A stretch of 12,292 nt of DNA from Methanosarcinales archaeon (GTDB lineage: Archaea > Halobacteriota > Methanosarcinia > Methanosarcinales > Methanogasteraceae). Shown here piece by piece: positions 6,590-12,292 of the stretch (positions are counted from its first letter, which is position 1; every line of letters begins with the position of its first letter). A program made the position numbers and the translations under genes. The notes below the pieces were generated by a model. The model was not told the DNA's origin. It searched no databases and saw nothing but the letters and a program-made list of their open reading frames with translations. The stretch is taken from the NCBI GenBank assembly GCA_030666765.1, contig DAOUXE010000008.1, positions 1 to 12,292 on the forward strand. The letters run 5' to 3'.

Positions 6590-8247
6590 TGTTTAGGTCT
6601 CCTTCCAACGCCTGATCCACCATATCCGCAATCTCCATCGTTGCCGTCACCTCCGCCCCTCATACACCACATCCCTGACCACATCTCTCTGGCGGCTAAA
6701 GATGTTGAGTCTGCAAGCATCGGATAGTACGTTTCATCGTAATTGAGCCGTGAAACGATGGTATTTCTCTTAGTATGGTCTCGCCTCATCTCTCTCAGAA
6801 GATTCATCGCAAACTCGACCTTCCCATCGAACCCGAATGGCGATGAATGGATGCCAATTGAGGTGTCTAACACATTGATACCTGCTTGTTCATACAGTAA
6901 CGCAGTATTTCTACGACCAAGGACATAGTCAACCTTCTTCGCAACATCAGATAGCTCGCCCAGCGTCGGGTTAAGAACGAGTTCCACGTCAATGTCCCAT
7001 TCATCGAGGAGTTCGCCGGTTTGCTTGATGATACCCTCGATCGTCTCGTCCGAGACGTTGTGTTCCTTCAGCCGGCGTGTATCAAGACAGAGGTACTTCA
7101 GTGGTATGTTATAGTCCACAGGATACTCCTGCACCGAATGAGGTGTGAAGAAGAATCCCTGCATAAAGAGGGCAAAATCGTAATTCGCAAAGATCGTACC
7201 GTACTTCTCAAGTTCTTCGAGTGCACGGTTCTTCTCTCGCAGGACAACCTCCTCTACCGCACCATCCATACCGAGTTTTGATGCCATCTCCATCAGAAAC
7301 CGGTCGGTACCATCGAGCCCTGAATAGAAGAACCGCCTTCGAATGAGATGTTTGGTGCCAAATTCCTTCTCCATCTGCTCTGCCCAGCGGAGACCACGCC
7401 CGACGATGTTCAGTTCAGCAGCAGGTGCTCTCTTCAACTCATCAACCGTACAGCTCAGAAGCGATGTCTGAACCGTAATACCCATACTTGCGAAGAGCTT
7501 CTTTGTCTCCTCCAGCTGTCTCGCATATCCAAAGGTGCGCCTGCCGCCAAAGGTCTCGATGTTAACCGAGTGCTCCACTACATCCTGCTCCTCCATTAAC
7601 TGGTCAACGATTGTGAGCATCACCTCCATATGACCGCAGCCTCTGATCTCACGGAACGGAAAGATTGTGGGGTCTTTCCATGCTTTCAGATGCTCTTTCA
7701 TCATGAAATCGAGCGACTGCCTGCTCCTGTGGGCAAAGCCCTCACATGGAACGTGCAGGAGATCGCATGGAAGATCGATCTCAGCGATTATGCCCTGCAG
7801 GTCATCCCCGACAAGCCCTGAGACGCATGCCGGAAGAACCGCGATCAGGTCCGGATGGTACCTGTGGTATGTCTCGATTATCTTGGAACGCAACTCCTCC
7901 TCGCCACCATAGATCGTCGCCTTTTCCTCAAGATTTGTGCATGGCATATCAGAGATGGGTGCATATATCTTGCGGGGTGTTAATCGCTGGTGAAAAGCGC
8001 AGCCGGCGGGTCCATGGATGAGAGGTATCGCACCCGTAATCTCGGATACGGCATAGATAGAACCGGATAGCTTACAGTTTATCCCGTATCTATGGAGCTG
8101 CCATGTCGTGTTCTGGTGAATACCATGGAATGTTCTGTCACGGAACATATCGTGAATCGCATCCCTGTGTTCCTTCTCTCGTTCCTGCAAAGACTCATAA
8201 CCCTTCTCCATGAAATCCGAAACTCCGATTGCTTTCATTTCACTCAT
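6574..8247 (-). CDS. Nitrogenase component 1-like subunit B (NifD/NifE-like), 557 aa
   Basis: This nitrogenase-superfamily subunit keeps all three cysteines matching one half of a P-cluster site: Cys58 (INCKLSG), Cys83 (HGPAGCAF) and Cys141 (PACVSGLVGDD). It also has PCTN with Cys103, before IYGGEEEL. CEGF (Cys168) and QSL (177-179) resemble NifD. FeMo-cofactor ligands are missing: by eye, NifD Cys275 aligns with Arg284 (NIVGRGLRW) and NifD His442 with Phe471 (PFGFDG); the His195 position is also Phe. It is therefore not a nitrogen-fixing alpha subunit and more likely holds a simple Fe-S cluster, as in BchNB or CfbD. At 557 residues it is longer than CfbD, partly from an N-terminal extension and a Gly/Asp-rich tail with two more cysteines (528, 540). 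It overlaps the partner gene by 4 nt (ATGA), with GAGGTG 8 nt before the ATG. Substrate unknown. Confidence 0.85.
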   Translation of the reverse strand: MSEMKAIGVSDFMEKGYESLQEREKEHRDAIHDMFRDRTFHGIHQNTTWQLHRYGINCKLSGSIYAVSEITGAIPLIHGPAGCAFHQRLTPRKIYAPISDMPCTNLEEKATIYGGEEELRSKIIETYHRYHPDLIAVLPACVSGLVGDDLQGIIAEIDLPCDLLHVPCEGFAHRSRQSLDFMMKEHLKAWKDPTIFPFREIRGCGHMEVMLTIVDQLMEEQDVVEHSVNIETFGGRRTFGYARQLEETKKLFASMGITVQTSLLSCTVDELKRAPAAELNIVGRGLRWAEQMEKEFGTKHLIRRRFFYSGLDGTDRFLMEMASKLGMDGAVEEVVLREKNRALEELEKYGTIFANYDFALFMQGFFFTPHSVQEYPVDYNIPLKYLCLDTRRLKEHNVSDETIEGIIKQTGELLDEWDIDVELVLNPTLGELSDVAKKVDYVLGRRNTALLYEQAGINVLDTSIGIHSSPFGFDGKVEFAMNLLREMRRDHTKRNTIVSRLNYDETYYPMLADSTSLAAREMWSGMWCMRGGGDGNDGDCGYGGSGVGRRPKQWQES

Positions 8248-9770
8248 AACTCACACACCTCATTTGAATCCTTGTCACCCACCACAGGTTCTCTGAGTCT
8301 GCCGAAGACATCCGCAAGAGCTGCCCAGTGTTTGGGCAGACCGGTTCTTTGCGGGTCGTATTCCAACATACCGAGGAGTGGATTCTTCTTTCGCTGGGGT
8401 CGCTTGAACGCCCCTCTCAGCTGGATTGCGAGTTCAATTGATGCGTCAAAGCCAATTCGTTGATTAAAACGCATGAAATCCATAAAATTAAAAGTTTTTA
8501 TGCCCTCTTTGTTGTATCTGTGGGCAGTAGCGCCAGATGAAAAAACCAGATCGGTTTTTGTTCTCTTGATTGCCTGTACCTCCTCTTCGAATGTTGGATT
8601 TATAAGTACTTCCGGATCTGACCCGTATCTTCTCGCAAGCTCAACGTCTATATCCAGTCTTTCATGTATAGCATCTTCCGTGAGCCGTTTCACCAGACGC
8701 TGCGTCCGATATACGATCACACTCGCCTTCATTCCCATGTCACGCAGAAATGCGGGACTCATGCCGACAACCTTCTTGCCGGCAAGGTCTTTTGTGATCC
8801 TTGAGAGTCGCTGTAGTGCATCCTTCTTTCTTCTGGAAATCACTTCCTCTGCTTCACCCTCCATGTCCAACCGCTCTGCAATCTCCATAAAGACCCTTGC
8901 ACCGCCTTCTATCCCATACGGGCTGAGTAACTCCATGTCACGGGTCTTTGCGTATCTCTCAAACGACATGAGCTCGTAGTGATCAACACCAAATCGTCTC
9001 TTCATAAGCTCGGTCCAGACCATCTTCATATTGGTTATGGTCAGATCCGCCTTCGGAAGATCGTACAGATCCGCAACAGCCGTGTGATCAAAAAAGATCT
9101 TGTTTATCCCGATCCCAATCTCGCTCAAGACGGAAGCCATCTCTGTTACCTTTGACCCGATGCCATGCACCTGATATGTGAATATATTCACAGATCCAAC
9201 GTTTCGCCCCACGTCATCCATGCCGCCCTGCGACTTATTACAGAGCATCTGATCTGTTATCGCATAGAGCGTGTCCTGCTGCCCGATCGGCTTTGATCTC
9301 CCTACAAAGTCTCCAGTCGTGTAGATAACGTCACAACCAACGTCGCTCCTTGCCGCCTCTACAACCGACCCGAAATCGTCCCCGATCAGATCGCTCGGGC
9401 AGGTGGTTATCACAACGATCAGATTCGGATGATACCTCTCGTATGTATCTTTGATCCCCTCTTCGAGCTTCTCTTCTCCGCCATAGACGATGTCCACATC
9501 GTTCATATTGGTACATGGCGTATCATAGAATACCTGAAAAGGTCTGAAAGGATCGATCTTCCTCTGATAAGCGCATCCGATCGGACCGTGGATCAATGGG
9601 ACGGCATCTTCGATCATGTCAGTGATCACCAGAGCGCCAGAGATCTTTCCCGGGATTGCGGTCATACCGTGCAGGGGGAGCGCGTATGCGCCGATGAGGG
9701 GTCTCATGAAGCCTGCGGGGCTGTTGTTCCCTGGTTCTGTTGTTTGCTCGTGTTTATGTTCTTGTAGCAT
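8244..9770 (-). CDS. Nitrogenase component 1-like subunit A (NifK/NifN-like), 508 aa
   Basis: This is the partner of the 557-residue subunit, and the two probably form a heterodimer or A2B2 complex. Superfamily motifs are HGPIGCAY (61-68, Cys66), PCTN (Cys86) before DIVYGGEEKL, and TTCPSDLIGDD (122-132, Cys124). TTGDFVGRS (151-159) replaces the CEGF of NifD and looks more like NifK. The first P-cluster cysteine is absent: Gly41 (AIPGKISG) sits where its partner has Cys58. FeMo-cofactor positions hold Met248 (TNMKMVW) and Ile439 (IGFDA) instead of Cys and His. A cluster shared by the two subunits would thus have unequal ligands from each side, recalling the 3-plus-1 arrangement known in BchN/BchB. 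Start is ATG 9770, with AAGGTGA 8 nt upstream. Nitrogen fixation, chlorophyll and F430 roles are all disfavoured by the residues or neighbours, and the true substrate is unknown. Confidence 0.85.
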   Translation of the reverse strand: MLQEHKHEQTTEPGNNSPAGFMRPLIGAYALPLHGMTAIPGKISGALVITDMIEDAVPLIHGPIGCAYQRKIDPFRPFQVFYDTPCTNMNDVDIVYGGEEKLEEGIKDTYERYHPNLIVVITTCPSDLIGDDFGSVVEAARSDVGCDVIYTTGDFVGRSKPIGQQDTLYAITDQMLCNKSQGGMDDVGRNVGSVNIFTYQVHGIGSKVTEMASVLSEIGIGINKIFFDHTAVADLYDLPKADLTITNMKMVWTELMKRRFGVDHYELMSFERYAKTRDMELLSPYGIEGGARVFMEIAERLDMEGEAEEVISRRKKDALQRLSRITKDLAGKKVVGMSPAFLRDMGMKASVIVYRTQRLVKRLTEDAIHERLDIDVELARRYGSDPEVLINPTFEEEVQAIKRTKTDLVFSSGATAHRYNKEGIKTFNFMDFMRFNQRIGFDASIELAIQLRGAFKRPQRKKNPLLGMLEYDPQRTGLPKHWAALADVFGRLREPVVGDKDSNEVCEL

Positions 9771-9842
9771 GTTCTATTTCACCTTATACTATTTCTCTCT
9801 CTTTTCATGCTCGTTTCTCTGCGCTCTACTGATGTCATGCTC
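9771..9842 (-). promoter_or_regulatory. 72-nt intergenic gap with direct repeat, possible internal regulatory region
   Basis: This is the largest gap inside the main operon. The 8-mer GAGCATGA (minus strand) occurs twice, at 9835-9842 and 9805-9812, exactly 30 bp apart, close to three helical turns. An AT-rich run (AAATAGTATAAGG) and the AAGGTGA ribosome binding site lie just before the ATG at 9770. The TATA-like run is too near the start codon for a normal leader, so a promoter is doubtful. The repeat could be an operator letting the enzyme module be regulated apart from the binding proteins. Confidence 0.25.
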
Positions 9843-11141
9843 TTAATTTCCATCCGGATGCTCCTCAGGATGATACGCGAATACTCCACGCTCATCCAGA
9901 TTATAGTCCAGCCCCTGAAACTCTGTCAGATACTCCTGATGAATCGCACTGGGATCCAGGTCATCGAAGAGCTCCGGATGGATCCACTTTGCAAAGTACA
10001 CCTTGGCTATAGGATGCTTGGGTCCAAGGTTCATGCTCATCTCTATTATGTAAACGCTGCCGTTCTTCACCGCATTAACATTAGCCAATTCGGGTCGGCT
10101 CATGATCTCATCTCGTATCGCAGTCGCCATCGAAGGATCATCGACACCATACCCTATCGCCTCCGGATTACTTGTTCCACTCACATATTTGATGATGATG
10201 TCAGGATTCCTCATCATCACCTCTTCACGATCCGCAACGAATTGACCGGCTTCTACATCGGCAAATATATTCGTTCCACCTGCTATAGCTATCCCCTGCT
10301 GAACATAGCTTTTACTGCCATAAGTGCTGTAAGGCTTATCCGTACGCTCCAGATAGACTCTTGGTTTCTCTTCCTCTGATAGTCCTTCGGTCCCTGTCTT
10401 GATGATATCAATGTACATATCAAGGAAGTAATCGATGAGGTACTCTGCCTCATCAGTTCTACCGAGACAGTAACCAAGCTTCATCACTTCCCCATTCATA
10501 GCATCCGGTGTGGTGAAAGCAAGACCGACTACCGGGACACTGGAAAGCTTTTCAGCCCATCCCTCAATTTTTTTCGATGGCGAAAAGATTACCAGGTCCG
10601 GGTTTAGGCTGAGTATCGCCTCGTAATCTGGCACTCCGGTCCGTCCACCACCACATCCAACGTTTGGTAACTTACTGAGCTCCGGGAAATAGATCTCTTT
10701 TTTGATGAGAACGTTGCTCACGCCAACTATGTCATCCTGTGCTCCGAATGCTCGCATCACCTCAGCATCATAACCAAAATATCCGGAAATAATACGATTT
10801 ACCGGCTTTTTTACCGTAACAGTTCTGTCCGCGGTATCTATCAGCGTTAGCTCCTTCTCTTTCCCAAGTATGACGAGCTCGATCTGGGTCACATCCTGCA
10901 TATTGATCTTGCCATCATGCTTGGCATCTGCAAGCTCTGTTCTGTCGCGGTATTCGAGGATGATCAGCTCGGTGTAGGTCACATCCTGCATGTTGATCGT
11001 GTCATCCTCGTTCGCGTTCCCGTAGACGCCGAGCGTGTGGTCTGATGCTGCTGCGGGCAGTGCAAGCAAGAGCATTGTCATGGATATTCCAAACAATATG
11101 TTTATTTTCATATTCATCAGCTCCTTTTTATTCATTCCCAT
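9843..11141 (-). CDS. Dockerin-like/BtuF-type substrate-binding protein fusion (second of two)
   Basis: This exported binding protein of an ABC importer has 432 residues from the chosen start. It has a Sec signal peptide (about 12-33, ending PAAAS, with no lipobox cysteine). Two dockerin-like calcium-loop repeats follow: GNANEDDTINMQDVT (41-55) and DAKHDGKINMQDVT (72-85). The rest is a FepB/BtuF-type binding domain (about 112-395) with the expected EAILSLNPDLVIF (174-186) and a long C-terminal tail. It should capture an iron chelate, heme or corrinoid outside the cell and hand it to the FecCD-type permease of this operon. The dockerin part suggests docking to a cohesin-bearing surface protein instead of a lipid anchor. 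ATG 11141 is chosen because it overlaps the upstream stop (TGATG) and has GGAGG 7 nt before. ATG 11111, with AAGGAG 9 nt before, gives a shorter signal peptide and is also credible. It is a diverged duplicate of the preceding gene. Confidence 0.88.
   Translation of the reverse strand: MGMNKKELMNMKINILFGISMTMLLLALPAAASDHTLGVYGNANEDDTINMQDVTYTELIILEYRDRTELADAKHDGKINMQDVTQIELVILGKEKELTLIDTADRTVTVKKPVNRIISGYFGYDAEVMRAFGAQDDIVGVSNVLIKKEIYFPELSKLPNVGCGGGRTGVPDYEAILSLNPDLVIFSPSKKIEGWAEKLSSVPVVGLAFTTPDAMNGEVMKLGYCLGRTDEAEYLIDYFLDMYIDIIKTGTEGLSEEEKPRVYLERTDKPYSTYGSKSYVQQGIAIAGGTNIFADVEAGQFVADREEVMMRNPDIIIKYVSGTSNPEAIGYGVDDPSMATAIRDEIMSRPELANVNAVKNGSVYIIEMSMNLGPKHPIAKVYFAKWIHPELFDDLDPSAIHQEYLTEFQGLDYNLDERGVFAYHPEEHPDGN
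9873..9992 (-). repeat. C-terminal tail repeat, copy 1 (pair of 11162-11281)
   Basis: This encodes about 40 residues near the C-terminus (AKW-HPELF-DLDPSAIHQEYLTEFQGLD) shared with 11162-11281, with about seven differences. This end is highly conserved between the duplicates, unlike the cores. Confidence 0.75.
10824..11021 (-). repeat. Dockerin-coding repeat, copy 1 (pair of 12089-12286)
   Basis: These 198 nt encode a 66-residue dockerin-like domain plus linker that differs from the copy at 12089-12286 at only three residues (Arg/Glu, Ala/Ser and Thr/Ser). The DNA is also very similar. It is one end of a tandem gene duplication. Confidence 0.85.
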
Positions 11142-12292
11142 CAACTCTCCTCCAGCGGCGGATACACAAATACGCCGTGCTCATCCAGATCAATGTCCAG
11201 TCCCTGAAATTCTGTCAGGTATTCCTGATGAATCGCACTTGGGTCCAGGTCCTCGAAAAGCTCTGGATGGAACCACTTTGCTTGGTATGCATTTTGAACG
11301 AAGTATCTGCATCCGCTATACGGGAGAAATGATAAAAAATGAACGGTGGTTATGTGAACCCTCCCATCTTTAACTGCTTCCACATTCTGCAACTCAGATC
11401 GGTTCATCATCTCATCTCTTGCTGCTTTCAGTTCTGCTACATCATCCGCATCCATATCATACCCGCCACCCGGATACTTTGCTTTGACAATAATAGCAGG
11501 GTCTCGTGTTAGCACTGCTTCAGGGTCCACAGAACTACCAGGTTCACCAGCAAAAATATCCTTACCACCTGCCTCTTCGATAAATGCATACGTGGAAGAA
11601 ATGTGGTAGGGTTTATAGCTCTCAAAATAGACTTTCGGTGTATCTTCATCTGGAATCGTTTCTACTTTCTCTCTGATCGAATTCAGAATGTTTTCACGCC
11701 AGTCAAGATATTTTTCGGCTTCATCTTCTTTGTCAAAAACGTATCCAAGCTTTTCCAGCTCCTCTCGATGAATCTCCGGAGTTCGGCACTTAAAAGCAAG
11801 CACCGTGATGCCTGCCGATTCTAATGGATCGACCAATGGTTTCAACTTGTGTCGCGTAGTTGCACTTACAATGACCGTATCAGGATTCAGGTTCAATATT
11901 TTTTCAATATCAGGAGACCTTCCCGACCCAATGCTTGGTACGTCAATTAATTCGGGAAAGAACGATGGATCAAACTGATCAGTCCGACCAACCATTAGAT
12001 CTATCGGCACGTCGAGTATTCGCAACGCTTCAAACTTGCTATTGTAAAAGACGACGATTCTTTCTATTGGCTTCTTTGCAGTTACGATTCTATCCGCAGA
12101 GTCGATAAGTGTAAGCTCCTTCTCTTTTCCCAGTATGACAAGCTCGATCTGAGTTACGTCCTGCATGTTGATCTTGCCATCATGCTTGGCATCTGAGAGC
12201 TCTGTCTCGTCTCTGTATTCGAGGATGATCAGTTCGGTATACGTCACATCCTGCATGTTTATCGTGTCATCCTCGTTCGCGTTCCCGAAGAC
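11141..12292 (-). CDS. Dockerin-like/BtuF-type substrate-binding protein (first of two), 5' truncated
   Basis: The gene runs off the right edge; 383 residues are visible and the start and signal peptide lie outside. The visible part opens in the first dockerin-like loop (GNANEDDTINMQDVT, 3-17), followed by the second (DAKHDGKINMQDVT, 34-47). A BtuF/FepB-type domain follows with EKILNLNPDTVIV (130-142), VLAFKCRTP (164-172) and AVKDGRVHI (306-314). The dockerin region and the last 45 or so residues are almost the same as in the next gene, but the ligand-binding middle has diverged widely, including a different stretch near 315-337 with one cysteine (Cys328). The two proteins therefore probably bind different ligands or forms and share one permease. 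The TGA stop overlaps the next start. An internal ATG at 12256 is not a true start, because the conserved loop continues upstream to the window end. Confidence 0.86.
   Translation of the reverse strand, partial: VFGNANEDDTINMQDVTYTELIILEYRDETELSDAKHDGKINMQDVTQIELVILGKEKELTLIDSADRIVTAKKPIERIVVFYNSKFEALRILDVPIDLMVGRTDQFDPSFFPELIDVPSIGSGRSPDIEKILNLNPDTVIVSATTRHKLKPLVDPLESAGITVLAFKCRTPEIHREELEKLGYVFDKEDEAEKYLDWRENILNSIREKVETIPDEDTPKVYFESYKPYHISSTYAFIEEAGGKDIFAGEPGSSVDPEAVLTRDPAIIVKAKYPGGGYDMDADDVAELKAARDEMMNRSELQNVEAVKDGRVHITTVHFLSFLPYSGCRYFVQNAYQAKWFHPELFEDLDPSAIHQEYLTEFQGLDIDLDEHGVFVYPPLEES
11149..11153 (-). promoter_or_regulatory. Ribosome binding site GGAGG deciding the binding-protein start
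   Basis: GGAGG on the minus strand lies 7 nt before ATG 11141, inside the last codons of the upstream binding-protein gene. With the TGATG stop/start overlap it favours 11141. A second site, AAGGAG at 11121-11126, would serve the alternative ATG at 11111. Confidence 0.45.
11162..11281 (-). repeat. C-terminal tail repeat, copy 2 (pair of 9873-9992)
   Basis: This is the matching tail in the upstream duplicate. The shared motif HPELF.DLDPSAIHQEY lies past the normal end of a BtuF-type fold and may be the part that meets the common permease or another shared partner. Confidence 0.75.
12089..12286 (-). repeat. Dockerin-coding repeat, copy 2 (pair of 10824-11021)
   Basis: This is the matching copy in the upstream binding-protein gene, with the same length and frame. 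Its nearly identical sequence beside strongly diverged ligand-binding cores points to recent duplication with fast core change, or to gene conversion of the ends. Confidence 0.85.

Noticed and set aside
6574..9770. Genuine molybdenum nitrogenase NifDK
   Set aside because: Both subunits lack the cofactor Cys and His ligands, one lacks a P-cluster cysteine, and no nifH, nifB, nifE, nifN or nifI gene is in the window.
5002..9770. F430 biosynthesis enzyme CfbCD
   Set aside because: CfbD is a shorter single-type subunit and CfbC is NifH-like with two spaced cysteines. Here there are two unlike long subunits and a CxC ATPase, and none of CfbA, CfbB or CfbE is nearby.
6574..9770. Light-independent protochlorophyllide or chlorin reductase
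   Set aside because: No BchL/BchX-type ATPase or other chlorophyll genes are present, and the setting is archaeal metal-chelate transport. Only the expected cluster type is comparable.
9771..9799. TATA box for the nitrogenase-like module
   Set aside because: The AT-rich run lies about 20 nt from the ATG and overlaps the ribosome binding region, so it would leave no room for a leader carrying that site.
9807..10379. Long plus-strand frame of 190 residues
   Set aside because: It is antisense to the complete binding-protein gene, which has clear signal peptide, dockerin and binding-domain motifs.

Overview
The window is from an archaeon, most probably a euryarchaeote of the methanogen/methane-oxidiser lineage (Methanosarcinales, ANME or Syntrophoarchaeales-like). 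This is inferred from the kinds of protein: dockerin-domain periplasmic binding proteins with Sec signal peptides, a CooC-type ATPase, nitrogenase-superfamily proteins lacking nitrogen-fixation landmarks, and compact overlapping genes with GGAGGTGA-type ribosome binding sites. No rRNA or marker gene is present, so the exact lineage is a guess.

Every supported gene lies on the minus strand, so the window is read from right to left. Nearly all of it looks like one operon: 11 genes from 12292 down to 622, with overlaps or gaps of at most 15 nt except for one 72-nt gap. In order of transcription: (1) two tandem substrate-binding proteins carrying N-terminal dockerin-like domains (the first is cut by the window edge); (2) two different nitrogenase component-1-like subunits of 508 and 557 residues; (3) a class I SAM-dependent methyltransferase; (4) a CooC-like deviant-Walker ATPase with a CxC motif; (5) a stomatin/SPFH membrane protein; (6) a FecCD/BtuC-type permease and (7) its FecE/BtuD-type ATPase; (8) an ABC-2 type exporter made of a DrrA-like ATPase and its permease. 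After a 157-nt gap comes a small histidine-rich protein gene, then a T-rich tract and about 200 nt with nothing recognisable.

My reading is that this is a metal-chelate or tetrapyrrole/corrinoid acquisition locus in which an uncharacterised nitrogenase-like reductase acts on the imported compound or on something made from it. The binding proteins plus the FecCD/FecE pair would bring in the ligand. The CooC-like ATPase would insert a metal or pass electrons to the nitrogenase-like heterodimer, and the methyltransferase would supply a methylation step. The ABC-2 system may export a product or an unwanted compound. Both nitrogenase-like subunits lack the residues that hold FeMo-cofactor, and the P-cluster cysteines are unequal (three in one subunit, two in the other). 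A simpler Fe-S cluster is therefore expected and nitrogen fixation is unlikely. Family assignments are read from motifs in the sequence. The substrate and the overall reaction are inference.
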